Assembly: GCF_019336435.1 (NCBI RefSeq)
Contig: NZ_JAHWXQ010000002.1
Coordinates: 868,001-932,000 of the forward strand
DNA: 64,000 bases
Source: Pontibacter populi
GTDB lineage: Bacteria > Bacteroidota > Bacteroidia > Cytophagales > Hymenobacteraceae
Direction of reading: 5' to 3'
Position 1 is the stretch's first letter, and each line of letters opens with the position of its first letter. The notes beneath the pieces are model-generated. The model was not told the origin of the DNA. It saw only the letters and a list, made by a program, of their open reading frames with translations, and made no database searches. The position numbers and the translations under genes were made by a program. This document shows positions 1 to 10,200 of this stretch, piece by piece.

Positions 1-798
1 CGTAGCTTTAAAGTTTACCAATTCCACCGGAAGTATAGTTGGTCCACTACTAACCTGAGTACTCCAAGTTAAACTAAAATCATCTATCGCCAGGCCATGG
101 TCATTTTCAAATTCATCCAAATCTTTCCAGCGCAGCATTACATAGCCTTTATCAGGAATCGTAACCGGGATAGATGCAGATAGGTAGCGTTTATTGGCAG
201 GGTCATTTCCATTCAAAGCTCCTCCGGCAGCGTAAAAAACAGGCCCCTTAAAATCCAGTTCTTTTACACTCGTCCAGCCTGCATCTGATTTAGGAGAAAG
301 GTTAAAAGCAGACGGCTCAGTGCCGGTGGCATACCAGAAAGATAACATGTGCTGCGGGGTGGCCGCTCTGGCACTTCTCCACTGCTCGCCTGTATAACTG
401 ATATTTAATGAGGTAATGGTTTGTCCTGTATTGTTCTGAATCAGTAATCCCCATGAGAACTCTCCAACGTCTTTACTAGCAGATGCAATAGAACCTAAAG
501 CACGATCTGTACTTCCGGCTAAACCAAAACTATACAAACCACCAGCATTGTGTGAGCCTGTACCAACTGCAAGAGTTAAAGTTACGGGTGCGGTCCGGTA
601 GAGGGACCATCCTGGAAAATATTGAGTACCATGCTCCCATGTACCTGTCCCGGAAGATGGAAGCGCATTAAAATCCTGTGTGTAACTTTTAGTGAAGGGG
701 TTGAGGCTGATCTGGGCCATAGCATCCTCAGAAAGTACTACTACCAATAACAGGCAACCAAAGAAAAAATTTGCAATGCGGGTAAAACGTCTTACCAT
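1..798 (-). CDS. Secreted protein, probable T9SS cargo (3' end outside window)
   Basis: The reverse strand reads open from an ATG at 798 to the window edge, giving 266 codons without a stop. Residues 1-28 form a signal peptide: a basic start (MVRRFTR), a hydrophobic core and an AMA-Q cleavage site. The body is rich in Gly, Ser, Thr and aromatic residues with no motif I can name. The last visible residues, LPVELVNFKA, are the lead-in that in Bacteroidota usually precedes a type IX secretion C-terminal sorting domain; the giant protein at 7.3 kb carries the same lead-in. Export to the cell surface or medium is therefore likely. The enzymatic or adhesive function is not recognisable. The C-terminus lies beyond the left edge. 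Confidence 0.8.
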   Translation of the reverse strand, partial: MVRRFTRIANFFFGCLLLVVVLSEDAMAQISLNPFTKSYTQDFNALPSSGTGTWEHGTQYFPGWSLYRTAPVTLTLAVGTGSHNAGGLYSFGLAGSTDRALGSIASASKDVGEFSWGLLIQNNTGQTITSLNISYTGEQWRSARAATPQHMLSFWYATGTEPSAFNLSPKSDAGWTSVKELDFKGPVFYAAGGALNGNDPANKRYLSASIPVTIPDKGYVMLRWKDLDEFENDHGLAIDDFSLTWSTQVSSGPTILPVELVNFKAT

Positions 799-1022
799 AT
801 ACCTATAGTTTAAGCATTTATCTTTTCACTGAAGACAGAATTTGATTTCAGAATTTCCAGCTTAACTTACAGCTTCTTACTATAGTTCAAATCAACAACT
901 AATATTTATAAAATATTTTATACAATTGAGAACTATAGCTTATAGATAATCATACAAGCATTTTTAGCACATAATATTTATTTTTAAGAATATTTCTGAT
1001 ATTGAGCTAAAACCAAATAACT
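799..1022. other. AT-rich divergent intergenic region
   Basis: This 224-bp spacer separates the reverse secreted protein from the forward membrane protein. It is AT-rich and holds three copies of the CTATAG core, near 803, 880 and 932. I see no convincing -33/-7 pair or terminator. Confidence 0.5.
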
Positions 1023-1421
1023 ATGAACACAAAAATCCTTATGTCTGCAAGTGCTATCGTGTTAGGCGCTATCGGTATTTTACTTTCATTTTTTCCGGAT
1101 GAGATATTAGAATACACAGGGGCAAGTTCGGTTTCGTTTTTTCAGTTAATTCTACAGCTATTAGGTGCGGGCTACCTGGGGTTTGCGATGCTTAACTGGA
1201 TGGCTCGTGGCAATTTAATTGGCGGTATTTACAGCCGGCCTATAGCTATCGGAAACCTGATGCATTTTATAGTTGCCGGGCTAGCCTTGTTAAAAACAGC
1301 TTATGGCAGCCAGGGCACTACAGTAGTATGGGTTGCTGCTGCTCTTTTCCTGGTATTTGCTGTACTCTTTGCAATGGTCACATTCAGGCATCCGCTCCAG
1401 TCTAAAGAAGCTGTTGCGTAA
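1023..1421 (+). CDS. Small four-helix membrane protein, unknown function
   Basis: This 132-residue protein is almost entirely hydrophobic. Membrane segments lie at roughly residues 5-25, 38-58, 70-90 and 98-118, with short polar loops and a basic tail (RHPLQSKEAVA). No signal peptidase site, catalytic motif or known domain is visible. It has its own spacing on both sides (about 220 bp before, 137 bp after), so it is probably a single-gene unit and not part of the biotin operon. The ATG start follows an A-rich stretch, as is common in Bacteroidota. Function unknown. Confidence 0.7.
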   Translation: MNTKILMSASAIVLGAIGILLSFFPDEILEYTGASSVSFFQLILQLLGAGYLGFAMLNWMARGNLIGGIYSRPIAIGNLMHFIVAGLALLKTAYGSQGTTVVWVAAALFLVFAVLFAMVTFRHPLQSKEAVA

Positions 1422-1558
1422 CCCGGATCATAAAACCTTTCATCGTAGAAACCTTTAGTTACAGCATCAGTTAGCATTTTTTCCTTAAAATTTGCCTCCA
1501 CTTTCATTTTTTATTCCTGATTCTACGACCTACCTTAGCGGTCCAATAACAGTGAACT

Positions 1559-2560
1559 ATGAGCCAATTCGAAAATAACGCAGACATTCGTACCGACTGG
1601 ACGCTGGACGAGATAAAAGCAATATATTATAAGCCAATTCTGGAATTAATCGTGGAAGCGGCGAATGTTCATAAAATTCATCAGGCAACCGGCGAAGTCC
1701 AGGTTTGCACCTTGCTTTCGGTTAAGACCGGCGGCTGCCCTGAAGATTGCTCTTATTGCCCGCAGGCTGCCCGTTTCCATACCGGTGTAGACGTGCATAA
1801 ACTACTAAGCCAGGAACAGGTATTAACTGCAGCACAACGTGCGAAAGATGGTGGTTCTACCCGTTTTTGTATGGGCGCTGCCTGGCGCGAAGTGCGCGAT
1901 AACCGCGATTTCGACAAGGTACTGGACATGGTAAAAGGCGTAAACGAAATGGGTCTTGAAGTTTGCTGTACCCTTGGTATGGTAAACGAGTACCAGGCTG
2001 AAAAATTGAAGGAAGCTGGCCTATATGCTTACAACCACAACTTAGACACTTCCGAAGAAAACTATAGTAACATTATTACGACCCGCACTTACGACGACCG
2101 CCTTGATACCATTGAGAACGTGCGTAAAGCGGGTATCTCGGTTTGCTCTGGCGGTATTATTGGCTTAGGCGAGACCGACGAAGACCGTATTGGCATGTTG
2201 CATACCTTGTCTACACTAATACAGCACCCTGAATCTGTTCCGGTAAACGCGCTTGTTCCGGTTAAAGGTACACCACTCGAAAATCAGCCACTGGTAACGG
2301 TTTGGGAAATGGTGCGCATGATTGCGACCGCCCGAATCCTGATGCCTAAAACTATGGTCCGTCTGTCGGCTGGCCGTGAGCGCATGAGCGTAACTGAGCA
2401 GGCACTTTGCTTCCTGGCGGGTGCAAACTCAATCTTCACAGGAGAGAAACTGTTAACCACTCCTAACCCGGACTTCGATCAGGATAAAGCCATGTTCGAG
2501 TTGCTGGGCTTAAATCCAAGAAAATCATTTAAAGAAGAAGGACAACCAGAGGTTGTTTAG
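1559..2560 (+). CDS. bioB: Biotin synthase
   Basis: Radical-SAM enzyme that inserts sulfur into dethiobiotin to make biotin, the last step of the pathway. The radical-SAM cluster motif CPEDCSYC places Cys60, Cys64 and Cys67 as the 4Fe-4S ligands. Further family blocks are visible: [23 protein letters not shown] and the C-terminal SAGRERM, whose Arg helps bind the 2Fe-2S sulfur donor. At 333 residues it has normal length. It opens a biotin operon whose next gene, bioF, starts 72 bp downstream. The upstream TACCTTAG (about 1529-1536) is one base off the Bacteroidota -7 element. Confidence 0.97.
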   Translation: MSQFENNADIRTDWTLDEIKAIYYKPILELIVEAANVHKIHQATGEVQVCTLLSVKTGGCPEDCSYCPQAARFHTGVDVHKLLSQEQVLTAAQRAKDGGSTRFCMGAAWREVRDNRDFDKVLDMVKGVNEMGLEVCCTLGMVNEYQAEKLKEAGLYAYNHNLDTSEENYSNIITTRTYDDRLDTIENVRKAGISVCSGGIIGLGETDEDRIGMLHTLSTLIQHPESVPVNALVPVKGTPLENQPLVTVWEMVRMIATARILMPKTMVRLSAGRERMSVTEQALCFLAGANSIFTGEKLLTTPNPDFDQDKAMFELLGLNPRKSFKEEGQPEVV

Positions 2561-2571
2561 ACAAAAGGTTT

Positions 2572-2640
2572 TTTGACAAAAGACAATAGACTTTTGAGTT
2601 AATATATTGCTTACTTTTAAATCTTTTGTCTTTTGTCAAA
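2572..2640. repeat. 13-bp perfect inverted repeat between bioB and bioF, overlapping the bioF start
   Basis: TTTGACAAAAGAC at 2572-2584 is the exact reverse complement of GTCTTTTGTCAAA at 2628-2640. The right arm contains the TTG start codon of bioF (2633). The arms are separated by 43 AT-rich bases. A transcript hairpin could weaken read-through or mask the bioF start; it may instead be one copy of a dispersed intergenic repeat. Confidence 0.75.
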
Positions 2641-3769
2641 TAGTCCTTTATCACGAAGATTGCAGCAAAAGCTGGCGGAAAGGGCTGCGCAGGGTAACCT
2701 GCGTGCGCTTAAAACCACCACCGGCCTGGCTGACTTTTGCTCTAACGATTACCTGGGGCTTGCCCGATCAGAGAAGCTGCGGGAGTTGATTCGAGAAGAA
2801 GAAGTCAACTATAAACATCTGCCATTAGGAGCAACCGGCTCCCGGCTTTTATCCGGTAATCATCCGCTTTTCGAAGAACTGGAAACTATAGTTGCGGCTT
2901 ACCATAAAGGCGAGTCGGCGCTGCTGTTTAACTCCGGTTACATGGCTAATGTGGGCTTGCTATCTGCTTTGCCCCAACGCGGCGACACCGTTTTTTACGA
3001 CGAAGCCAGTCATGCATCCATGAAAGACGGCCTGCGCCTGAGCTTTGCCAAAAGCTATAGTTTCAGGCACAACGATGTGCAGGACCTACGACAAAAACTA
3101 AAACTGGCCACAGGGCAGATCTATGTAGTAGTAGAGTCGGTTTATTCGATGGACGGCGACAAAGCCCCCTTGCAGGAGTTAGCTATAGTTTGCGAAGAAC
3201 ATAATGCCGCCCTTATAGTTGACGAGGCCCATGCCGTGGGTTTGTATGGCCCAAATGGTGAAGGACTAACTATAGCGTTAGGGTTGCAGGACAAAGTTTT
3301 TGCGCAGGTTATTACCTACGGCAAAGCCATGGGCAGTCACGGTGCTGCTATAGTTGGCCCAAAGGTGCTACGCGAGTTTCTGATAAACTATAGCCGTGCC
3401 TTTATTTATACAACCGGCTTGCCTACGCACGCCCTGCTGGCGTTGAAATGTGCTTATAGTTTGCTGCCGCTATTACAACCCATACGGGAAAGGGTAAAAC
3501 AGCTGGCTGCTCAACTATACGAACAGCTAAATACAGTTAAAGGCATTCGTTGTACGCCTGCGGATAGTGTGATACTTTCTGTTTTTACAGAGGATAGTGT
3601 CCAGTTAAAGCCGCTGGCCCAAAGCTTACAGCAGCAGGGTTTTGATGTGCGCCCGGTGCTATCGCCGACGGTACCGAAAGGAAAAGAAAGATTACGTGTA
3701 ATTGTACACGCTTATAATACTGAAGAAGAAATTGTGGGCCTCGTGCAGGCCATAGCCAACCACTTATGA
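2633..3769 (+). CDS. bioF: 8-amino-7-oxononanoate synthase (KAPA synthase)
   Basis: PLP enzyme that condenses pimeloyl-ACP or -CoA with L-alanine to give KAPA, the first committed step of the bicyclic ring. The fold-type I signature is clear: LIVDEAHAVG with the PLP-contacting Asp/His at 197-200, and ITYGKAMGSHGAA with the Schiff-base Lys231. Length is 378 residues (E. coli enzyme 384). No ATG fits the N-terminus, so TTG at 2633 is the likely start; the next in-frame Met is far inside the fold. The stop overlaps the bioD start in ATGA, indicating translational coupling. The gene is dense in the CTATAG palindrome, which supplies its repeated Ile-Val and Tyr-Ser pairs. Confidence 0.95.
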   Translation: MSNSPLSRRLQQKLAERAAQGNLRALKTTTGLADFCSNDYLGLARSEKLRELIREEEVNYKHLPLGATGSRLLSGNHPLFEELETIVAAYHKGESALLFNSGYMANVGLLSALPQRGDTVFYDEASHASMKDGLRLSFAKSYSFRHNDVQDLRQKLKLATGQIYVVVESVYSMDGDKAPLQELAIVCEEHNAALIVDEAHAVGLYGPNGEGLTIALGLQDKVFAQVITYGKAMGSHGAAIVGPKVLREFLINYSRAFIYTTGLPTHALLALKCAYSLLPLLQPIRERVKQLAAQLYEQLNTVKGIRCTPADSVILSVFTEDSVQLKPLAQSLQQQGFDVRPVLSPTVPKGKERLRVIVHAYNTEEEIVGLVQAIANHL

Positions 3770-4380
3770 AACGCTATTTTGTGACAGGCATCGGAACGGA
3801 AGTAGGGAAAACCGTCGCCGCTGCTATTTTAACCGAAGCCCTGCAAGCCGACTACTGGAAGCCAGTGCAAGCCGGCGGACTTGATTTTACAGATACAGAC
3901 ACGGTACACAGCCTGGTTTCTAACCCTGTTTCTGTTTTTCACCCCGAAGCTTACCGCCTGAAAATGGCTGCTTCGCCGCATAAAGCTGCCGCTGCCGAAG
4001 GCCGTGAGATTGATGTGCTTGGCATAACTTTACCTGAAACCAACAACAACCTGATTGTGGAAGGTGCCGGCGGCCTGATGGTACCACTCAATAAACGTTA
4101 CCTGATCCTGGATCTGGTACAGCAACTGGGCCTGGAAGTGGTGCTGGTTTCACGAAATTATTTAGGGAGTATCAACCACACCCTGCTTACTGCCGAAGTG
4201 CTGCGTTATCGCAAAGTACCGGTAGCAGGCATCATTTTTAACGGCGAAGAAAACAGCTCTACTGAAGACTTCATCATAAAATATACTGGCCTGCGCCGCC
4301 TGCCATCTATCCGCCAGGAAGCTGATTTCTGCCCGGAAACTATAGCCGAGTACGCGAAAGACTTTGTACCATACCTGTAA
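3766..4380 (+). CDS. bioD: Dethiobiotin synthetase
   Basis: ATP-dependent carboxylase that closes the ureido ring of 7,8-diaminopelargonate to give dethiobiotin. The N-terminal P-loop GTEVGKT occupies residues 10-16, followed by the substrate-loop lysine in YWKPVQAGG. VEGAGGLMVPL is the second conserved block. Length is 204 residues, slightly short of the usual 220-225 but with all main motifs. It overlaps bioF by 4 nt (ATGA) and lies 66 bp before bioA, so the operon order is bioB-F-D-A. Confidence 0.95.
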   Translation: MKRYFVTGIGTEVGKTVAAAILTEALQADYWKPVQAGGLDFTDTDTVHSLVSNPVSVFHPEAYRLKMAASPHKAAAAEGREIDVLGITLPETNNNLIVEGAGGLMVPLNKRYLILDLVQQLGLEVVLVSRNYLGSINHTLLTAEVLRYRKVPVAGIIFNGEENSSTEDFIIKYTGLRRLPSIRQEADFCPETIAEYAKDFVPYL

Positions 4381-4446
4381 CATTAAGTAAAACAGCCTAT
4401 AGCTAAAACTCTACTAAACAGTTATTTACTTTATAATTAATTATTT

Positions 4447-5724
4447 ATGAGCTTAGCCGAACGCGACCAACAGATCATCTGGCACCCGTATACGCAGATG
4501 AAAACAGCTGCTTTGCCAATTGCTATAGTTCGGGGCGAAGGTGCACTTTTATATGCGGAGGATGGAAAGGAATATATTGATGCCGTAGCCTCGTGGTGGG
4601 TAAATCTGCACGGGCATGCGCATCCTCACATTGCTAAAAAAGTATCGGAGCAACTACAGACACTGGAACATGTGATCTTTGCCGGCTTCACACACCAGCC
4701 TGCCGTAGCGTTAGCCGAAGGCTTACTGAAAATTTTACCGCAAGGCCAAAGCAAGGTCTTTTATTCTGATAACGGCTCTACGGCGGTAGAAGTAGCGCTT
4801 AAAATGGCGATACAATACTGGGCTAACCTGGGTACTCCCAAAAAGAAGATCATCGCTTTCAGGGATTCTTACCACGGCGATACGTTTGGGGCCATGGCCG
4901 TGAGCAGCCGCAGCGCATTTACTGCTCCGTTCTGGTCATATTTGTTCGAGGTTGATTTTATTGATGTACCCGTTGCCGGAAACGAAGCGGAAACAATAGC
5001 GCAGCTTGAAGCCCTGGCAATTGCCGGAAATGTAGCTGCCTTTATTTACGAGCCGCTGGTTTTAGGCACAGCCGGCATGATCATGTACGAGCCGGAGGTA
5101 TTAGATAAGCTAATCGACATTTGCCAGCAGCATAACATCTTAACTATAGCTGACGAAGTAATGACCGGTTTTGGGCGTACCGGTAAACTTTTTGCCAGCC
5201 ATTATCTGCAAAACAAACCGGACATGGTTTGTTTATCGAAAGGCCTGACAGGTGGCACGATGGCGCTGGGCGTGACAACCTGTAACACCAGAATATATGA
5301 TGCTTTTCTTGCAGATGATAAAGGTAAAACGCTCTTCCATGGCCATAGTTATACGGCTAACCCAGTTGCCTGCGCTGCCGGTATTGCCAGCCTGGAGCTA
5401 ACTATCAGCCCCGAAACACAGCAAAACCTTGACCGAATTTCAAACAGCCACCAGGCATTTGCAGATGAGTTGAAACCTCTACAGGGAATAAAGGAAGTAA
5501 GGCAGCGCGGAACGATCCTGGCCATTGAATTTGCGGATGAAAGCACCTCTTACTTCAGCAACTTACGCGATGTGTTTTACAATTATGCATTGGAGCAGGG
5601 CGTTATCCTGCGGCCACTGGGAAACATCATCTATATCATTCCGCCCTACTGCATTACCGATGCACAGCTTCATAAAGTGTACCAAACTATAAAAGGCATG
5701 CAGGCATTACTTGTCAATCGTTAA
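4447..5724 (+). CDS. bioA: Adenosylmethionine-8-amino-7-oxononanoate aminotransferase
   Basis: PLP aminotransferase that uses SAM as amino donor to convert KAPA to 7,8-diaminopelargonate. The N-terminal block HPYTQM and SWWVNLHGHAHP match the BioA substrate site. DEVMTGFGRTG (from Asp236) contacts PLP, and Lys265 in LSKGLTGG is the Schiff-base lysine. HSYTANPVACAA is the conserved C-terminal block. At 425 residues it is the expected size (E. coli 429). It follows bioD in the biotin operon and precedes the ketoacyl synthase by 72 bp. Confidence 0.96.
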   Translation: MSLAERDQQIIWHPYTQMKTAALPIAIVRGEGALLYAEDGKEYIDAVASWWVNLHGHAHPHIAKKVSEQLQTLEHVIFAGFTHQPAVALAEGLLKILPQGQSKVFYSDNGSTAVEVALKMAIQYWANLGTPKKKIIAFRDSYHGDTFGAMAVSSRSAFTAPFWSYLFEVDFIDVPVAGNEAETIAQLEALAIAGNVAAFIYEPLVLGTAGMIMYEPEVLDKLIDICQQHNILTIADEVMTGFGRTGKLFASHYLQNKPDMVCLSKGLTGGTMALGVTTCNTRIYDAFLADDKGKTLFHGHSYTANPVACAAGIASLELTISPETQQNLDRISNSHQAFADELKPLQGIKEVRQRGTILAIEFADESTSYFSNLRDVFYNYALEQGVILRPLGNIIYIIPPYCITDAQLHKVYQTIKGMQALLVNR

Positions 5725-5796
5725 TTGTAGTTTACTGATTATTAAGTTGTTGATCCACTAATTTAGAGAATTCCGGTTCAGACATATTGCACAAGT

Positions 5797-6996
5797 TTGA
5801 AAGCAGAAAAGCAACATATTGTCATCAAAGGCTGCGGAGCAATATCCCCGTTAGGTCACGATTCTGAAACTATAGCACACAGCTATAGTTCAGGCAAATC
5901 TGCTTTCAAAACTATAGTTCATCAGGGCAAAAAAACTCCGGTTGCTACACTAACGCCTGAAGCTGAAGAGCAATTAAAGCTACTCCAGCAAATTAACCCC
6001 AACTATAAGCACCTCGACCGTTCCGTGTTGATGGCAGTGTACGCGGCACGACATGCTGCAGAGCAGGCCGGCTGGTTGCAGCAGAATTTCCCAGACCAGG
6101 ATTTAGGGGTAAACATCGGATCGTCGCGCGGAGCAACAGGTTTACTGGAGCAGCATTACACCAACTTTCAGCAGGATAAATTAACTTCGGGCTCCTCTCC
6201 TACTACCACATTGGGTAACTTGTCGAGCTGGGTGGCACATGCCGTAAATGCCGGGGGCGCACAGATAAGTCATTCCATAACCTGCAGCACTGCTTTAATG
6301 GCAATTGCCAATGCTACTGCCTGGTTAAAAGCAGGAATGGCCAAGCGTTTTTTAGCCGGCGGCACCGAAGCACCACTTACCGATTTTACTATTGCCCAGA
6401 TGAAAGCAGTAGGTATTTACTCTAAACTATACGACCAGCCTTTCCCCTGTCAGCCTTACGCCACCGCAAAGCAAAACACCTTTGTGCTGGGTGAGGGTGC
6501 CGCTGTATTTGCCCTGGAACTGGTAGCCGAAAGTGAACTTAAACCCGGAACTATAGTTGTGGAAACCATCGGACTTGGTTTTGAGCCAATTAAAAGCAAG
6601 ACAGGAATCTCAGCCGATGGTCTGAACTTTCAGCAAAGTATGCGCCATGCACTAAGCCAGCTGCCCGACCAAGACCAACAAGTAGACCTGATTATCACCC
6701 ATTCGCCTGGAACTATAGCCGGCGATGCCGCAGAGCTCCAAGCCATCCAGACTGTTTTGGGAAAATCTATACCGCCCATCACAACAAATAAACACCTGAT
6801 CGGTCATACGCTAGGTGCATCCGGCGCATTAAGTTTGCAGTATGGTATATTTATTTTAAAAAATCAGCAATTTTCTCCTTTCAACTATCCTATAATTATT
6901 CAGCCTTCAGAATTGCCTCATACATACAATCGTGTGCTTATAAATGCCGCTGGCTTTGGCGGAAACGCTGCTTCTATAATTTTAAGACAGATTTAG
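5797..6996 (+). CDS. Beta-ketoacyl-ACP synthase family protein in the biotin operon
   Basis: Thiolase-fold condensing enzyme of 399 residues, the KAS I/II type. The Cys-His-His triad is visible: Cys163 in ITCSTALMA, His302 in THSPGT and His337 in GHTLGASG. The C-terminal GFGGNAASI block is typical. No ATG fits, so TTG at 5797 is the most likely start. It is last in the bioB-F-D-A cluster, while bioC, bioH and bioG are not in the window, so I infer a role in making the pimeloyl-ACP precursor by fatty-acid-like elongation. A general fatty-acid role cannot be excluded. Three CTATAG copies fall within about 50 bp near its 5' end. Confidence 0.85.
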   Translation: MKAEKQHIVIKGCGAISPLGHDSETIAHSYSSGKSAFKTIVHQGKKTPVATLTPEAEEQLKLLQQINPNYKHLDRSVLMAVYAARHAAEQAGWLQQNFPDQDLGVNIGSSRGATGLLEQHYTNFQQDKLTSGSSPTTTLGNLSSWVAHAVNAGGAQISHSITCSTALMAIANATAWLKAGMAKRFLAGGTEAPLTDFTIAQMKAVGIYSKLYDQPFPCQPYATAKQNTFVLGEGAAVFALELVAESELKPGTIVVETIGLGFEPIKSKTGISADGLNFQQSMRHALSQLPDQDQQVDLIITHSPGTIAGDAAELQAIQTVLGKSIPPITTNKHLIGHTLGASGALSLQYGIFILKNQQFSPFNYPIIIQPSELPHTYNRVLINAAGFGGNAASIILRQI

Positions 6997-7295
6997 TATA
7001 ACGTCCTGTTTGTAATTATTCCCTTATTAACCCTGATACATAAACAGATAACACCTAATATTTTCTTGATAAATACATAATCATCCTTTTAGATAAGGAT
7101 TTTTTATTACCATATTTGCACCTTCATTTAGGATGATATCAATAAATGCATATAACTATAGCTAATAAAGAGTTAATAAATTTATAGAATTGATACAATT
7201 GCTTGTTGATTATATACTTAGTACCCGCTCCCTCTTACCCCGCTCTAAGCAAATAAGACTGTGAAAACTTTAGTTTTCAATTCCTTTTAGCCAAA
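6997..7295. other. AT-rich intergenic region upstream of the giant secreted protein
   Basis: These 299 bp carry no ORF of note. CATATTTG near 7111 is one base off the -7 consensus, and a small hairpin (GAAAAC/GTTTTC) lies at about 7263-7280 just before the start codon. One AACTATAG copy is at about 7156. No clear terminator for the biotin operon is seen. Confidence 0.4.
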
Positions 7296-10200
7296 ATGAA
7301 TAAAACTTTACGTGACGCTACGTTAAGCAGCTTGTTACTGCTTTGCTTTGTATTTATTACTTCATATGCTAATGCCCAAACTCCTGGCCTTATTTATAAG
7401 ATCGCAACTAACGGAGGCAATAAAATTCTGGACCCTAACGGCGATGGATATATCTCAAAAACTAATTTGGGATTTCAGCTTGTGGGCGGAAACAGGTTAG
7501 ACGAAGGCCCTGAATACAGCGAGATACCCTATCGTCCGTTTCCAGTATTTATGGACGAGCCATTGGCCGACCTGAAAACGGGTGGCAGCTATGGCCATAC
7601 CGACTTTGCTCCTAAAGTGTATGCTAACGGCCAATTGGTTGGCTCCCCGATGGCTTCTTATTATGATGGCAAGAATTTCCTGTTTCGAGTAAGGCTGGCG
7701 GGCCAATCTACTGCTTCTAAAGGTTACAGTATTCTTATCGATACAAACAATACATTAACAGGTACAGGTATTAATCCCGGGTTTGAGTTTGAAGTGCTGC
7801 TTGCTACTAATTTTGATGTACGGGTATACGACTACAGAACGAATCCGAACGGTAGCTTAATTTTTAGTGGTTCCGTCGATCAGTATTCTCAGAAAGCGAT
7901 AGCGGGTTCAACAGGTGGCGGAGACGCAGATTACTTTTACGATTTTTACGCTCCCATATCTGCATTTGCTGGCGGCATTACCGATTCTACCCCCCTCCGT
8001 ATGACCGGTGTAACCGTAACCAGTGCTAAAAGCGGCATTTTCGGCGTAGCTTCGGATTTAGGTGGTGTTGATGATAACGCCTACTCAGGCACCCCTATAG
8101 TTGATATCTGGAAATCCATCATTACCAATACGCCTGTTTCTACTCCTACAGATATCAAGGATATGGGTTTTACGCCTGTTACGGCGTCAGCACCTAAAGT
8201 AAATTCTCCGATCTATACGAATAGCACAACTATTACCGGTTCAACTATTGAAATAGCAGGATCTGTTATTACGGTTTATAAAAATGGAACAAGTATAGGG
8301 ACAACTACAATTGATGCTAATGGTTTCTGGAGTTTATCTACCTCGGGTATAACACTGGCACTGAACGATGCTATAACTGCCAAGGTGAAACCTAGTATGG
8401 AAAATGAGTCCCCTTCGTCTACTTCGGTATTAGTACAGTCTGCTTATACAGTATATACGCCATGTTCAACTCCTGCACCAGTAATTACCGGTGTAATGAA
8501 CAATAAGAAAGGACTAATTTTAAATATCCCTGTTGATGGCAATCTTAATTTCTCTGTTAGAAACCCGGATGGCACAACAACTACCTATTTGCCTTATGCT
8601 GTAACTGCACAAAATGGTCGTGAAGTACCATTTACTTCAACCGGAAATGATTTGGGTACTGGAATTTATTATGTTACGCTTACACCTACTGGAGGAGGTT
8701 GTACTTCAATTGCTTCAAACCAATACTGCTATCAAAGTGGTAATACTGGTACAGATGCCCAAGCTCCAACTCTATCATCACCTTTAAATACAAGTTCAAC
8801 ATCGTTAACAGTTACTTTCACAATAGCAGGCTCAACTGTACAGTTGATACAAAATGGTGTAACCGTTTCTCCTCCTTTCACAACTTCTGGTACAACAGTT
8901 ACTTATAATATTTCCGGACTCAATTTAAGAGTGGGTGATATATTTCAAGCTCGTGTAACCATACCAGGTTCATGCCAAGCTACCTCTGCCAGATCAGCAG
9001 GAGTCACAGTGCAAGCCGTTCAATCCTCTTCCCCAACTATAACCGGCACTTACTGCAGCGCAACTACAATTGTAACTGGCACATCCGTTGAAGCAGCAGG
9101 TACTATTATCAAAGTTTATGTTGGTACAACACAGGTTGGTACTACCACTGTTAATGCAAATGGCTCCTGGACGGCAACTATAACAAGCCAAACTTCTGGT
9201 ACGCTTACGGCAACTGCAGCTGCTACAAATAAATCGGTTAGTGCTACATCTGCAGGGGTAACTATAAACGGTGTACCAAGTAATGCTGGCTTAGCTATTA
9301 CCGGCACTTCAACGGGCACTACTATTTACGAAGGAAGCACTTCTGTAACTGGAAGTTACAATACTGCAAACGGATCTGTAATTACACTTTATATTAACGG
9401 ACAAGCGTATGTAGATAAGGAAGGAAAGACGTTATATGCTACTGTATCGGGCAGTACTTTTACGTTCTCAGGTATCTCTCCTTTCGAACTTTATGCAGGC
9501 GCTAAACTAAGGGTATCAGTTAAAGCTTCTGCCGGATCAACTTGCGAAAGCGCACAGTCAGCGGAAGTTATAGTAGCGTGTAACCCGGCAGCCACAACCA
9601 TGACGGCTACCTTCACAGCTGCTAAATTCTGCCCTAACACGCCGGCTTATATAAAACTGTCGACATCAGAAGCAGGTGTTATTTACAACATCTATAAAAA
9701 GAACGCTGATAATAGCTACACGCAATTCGGCCCTTCTGTTTTAGGTACGGGTTCCGCCATCACGTTACAGTCTAACCCGGTTACAACAGCAGGAACTATA
9801 GTACAGGTTAAAACTATAAAAGTAGGCGCGCCTTGCCAATACACCATAGGCGGCGACATGACGGTAGACCTTTACCCGGAAGTACCAAAAACATTTACCG
9901 TTACCGCAACTCCGGATAACTCGAATTGCGCTAATGTGCCGGTAACTATTACAGTGCAGGCCGCCGAAGCAGGCTACTCGTATCAACTGATCATTAACAA
10001 CACCACGAAAGATAAAATTGGCAACCCAATCGTTCCGACTGCTAACGGTAATATTTCTTTTCCTGCCCAGATAGTCTCTAAAACTACCGAATACGGCGTT
10101 GTTATTACCAGTACATCAACAGGCTGCGTTACAGAAAACACATTACTTAAGACCATAACTATAAGTGGAGGTCCGGATGTAAACAGAGCCGTTACAGTTA

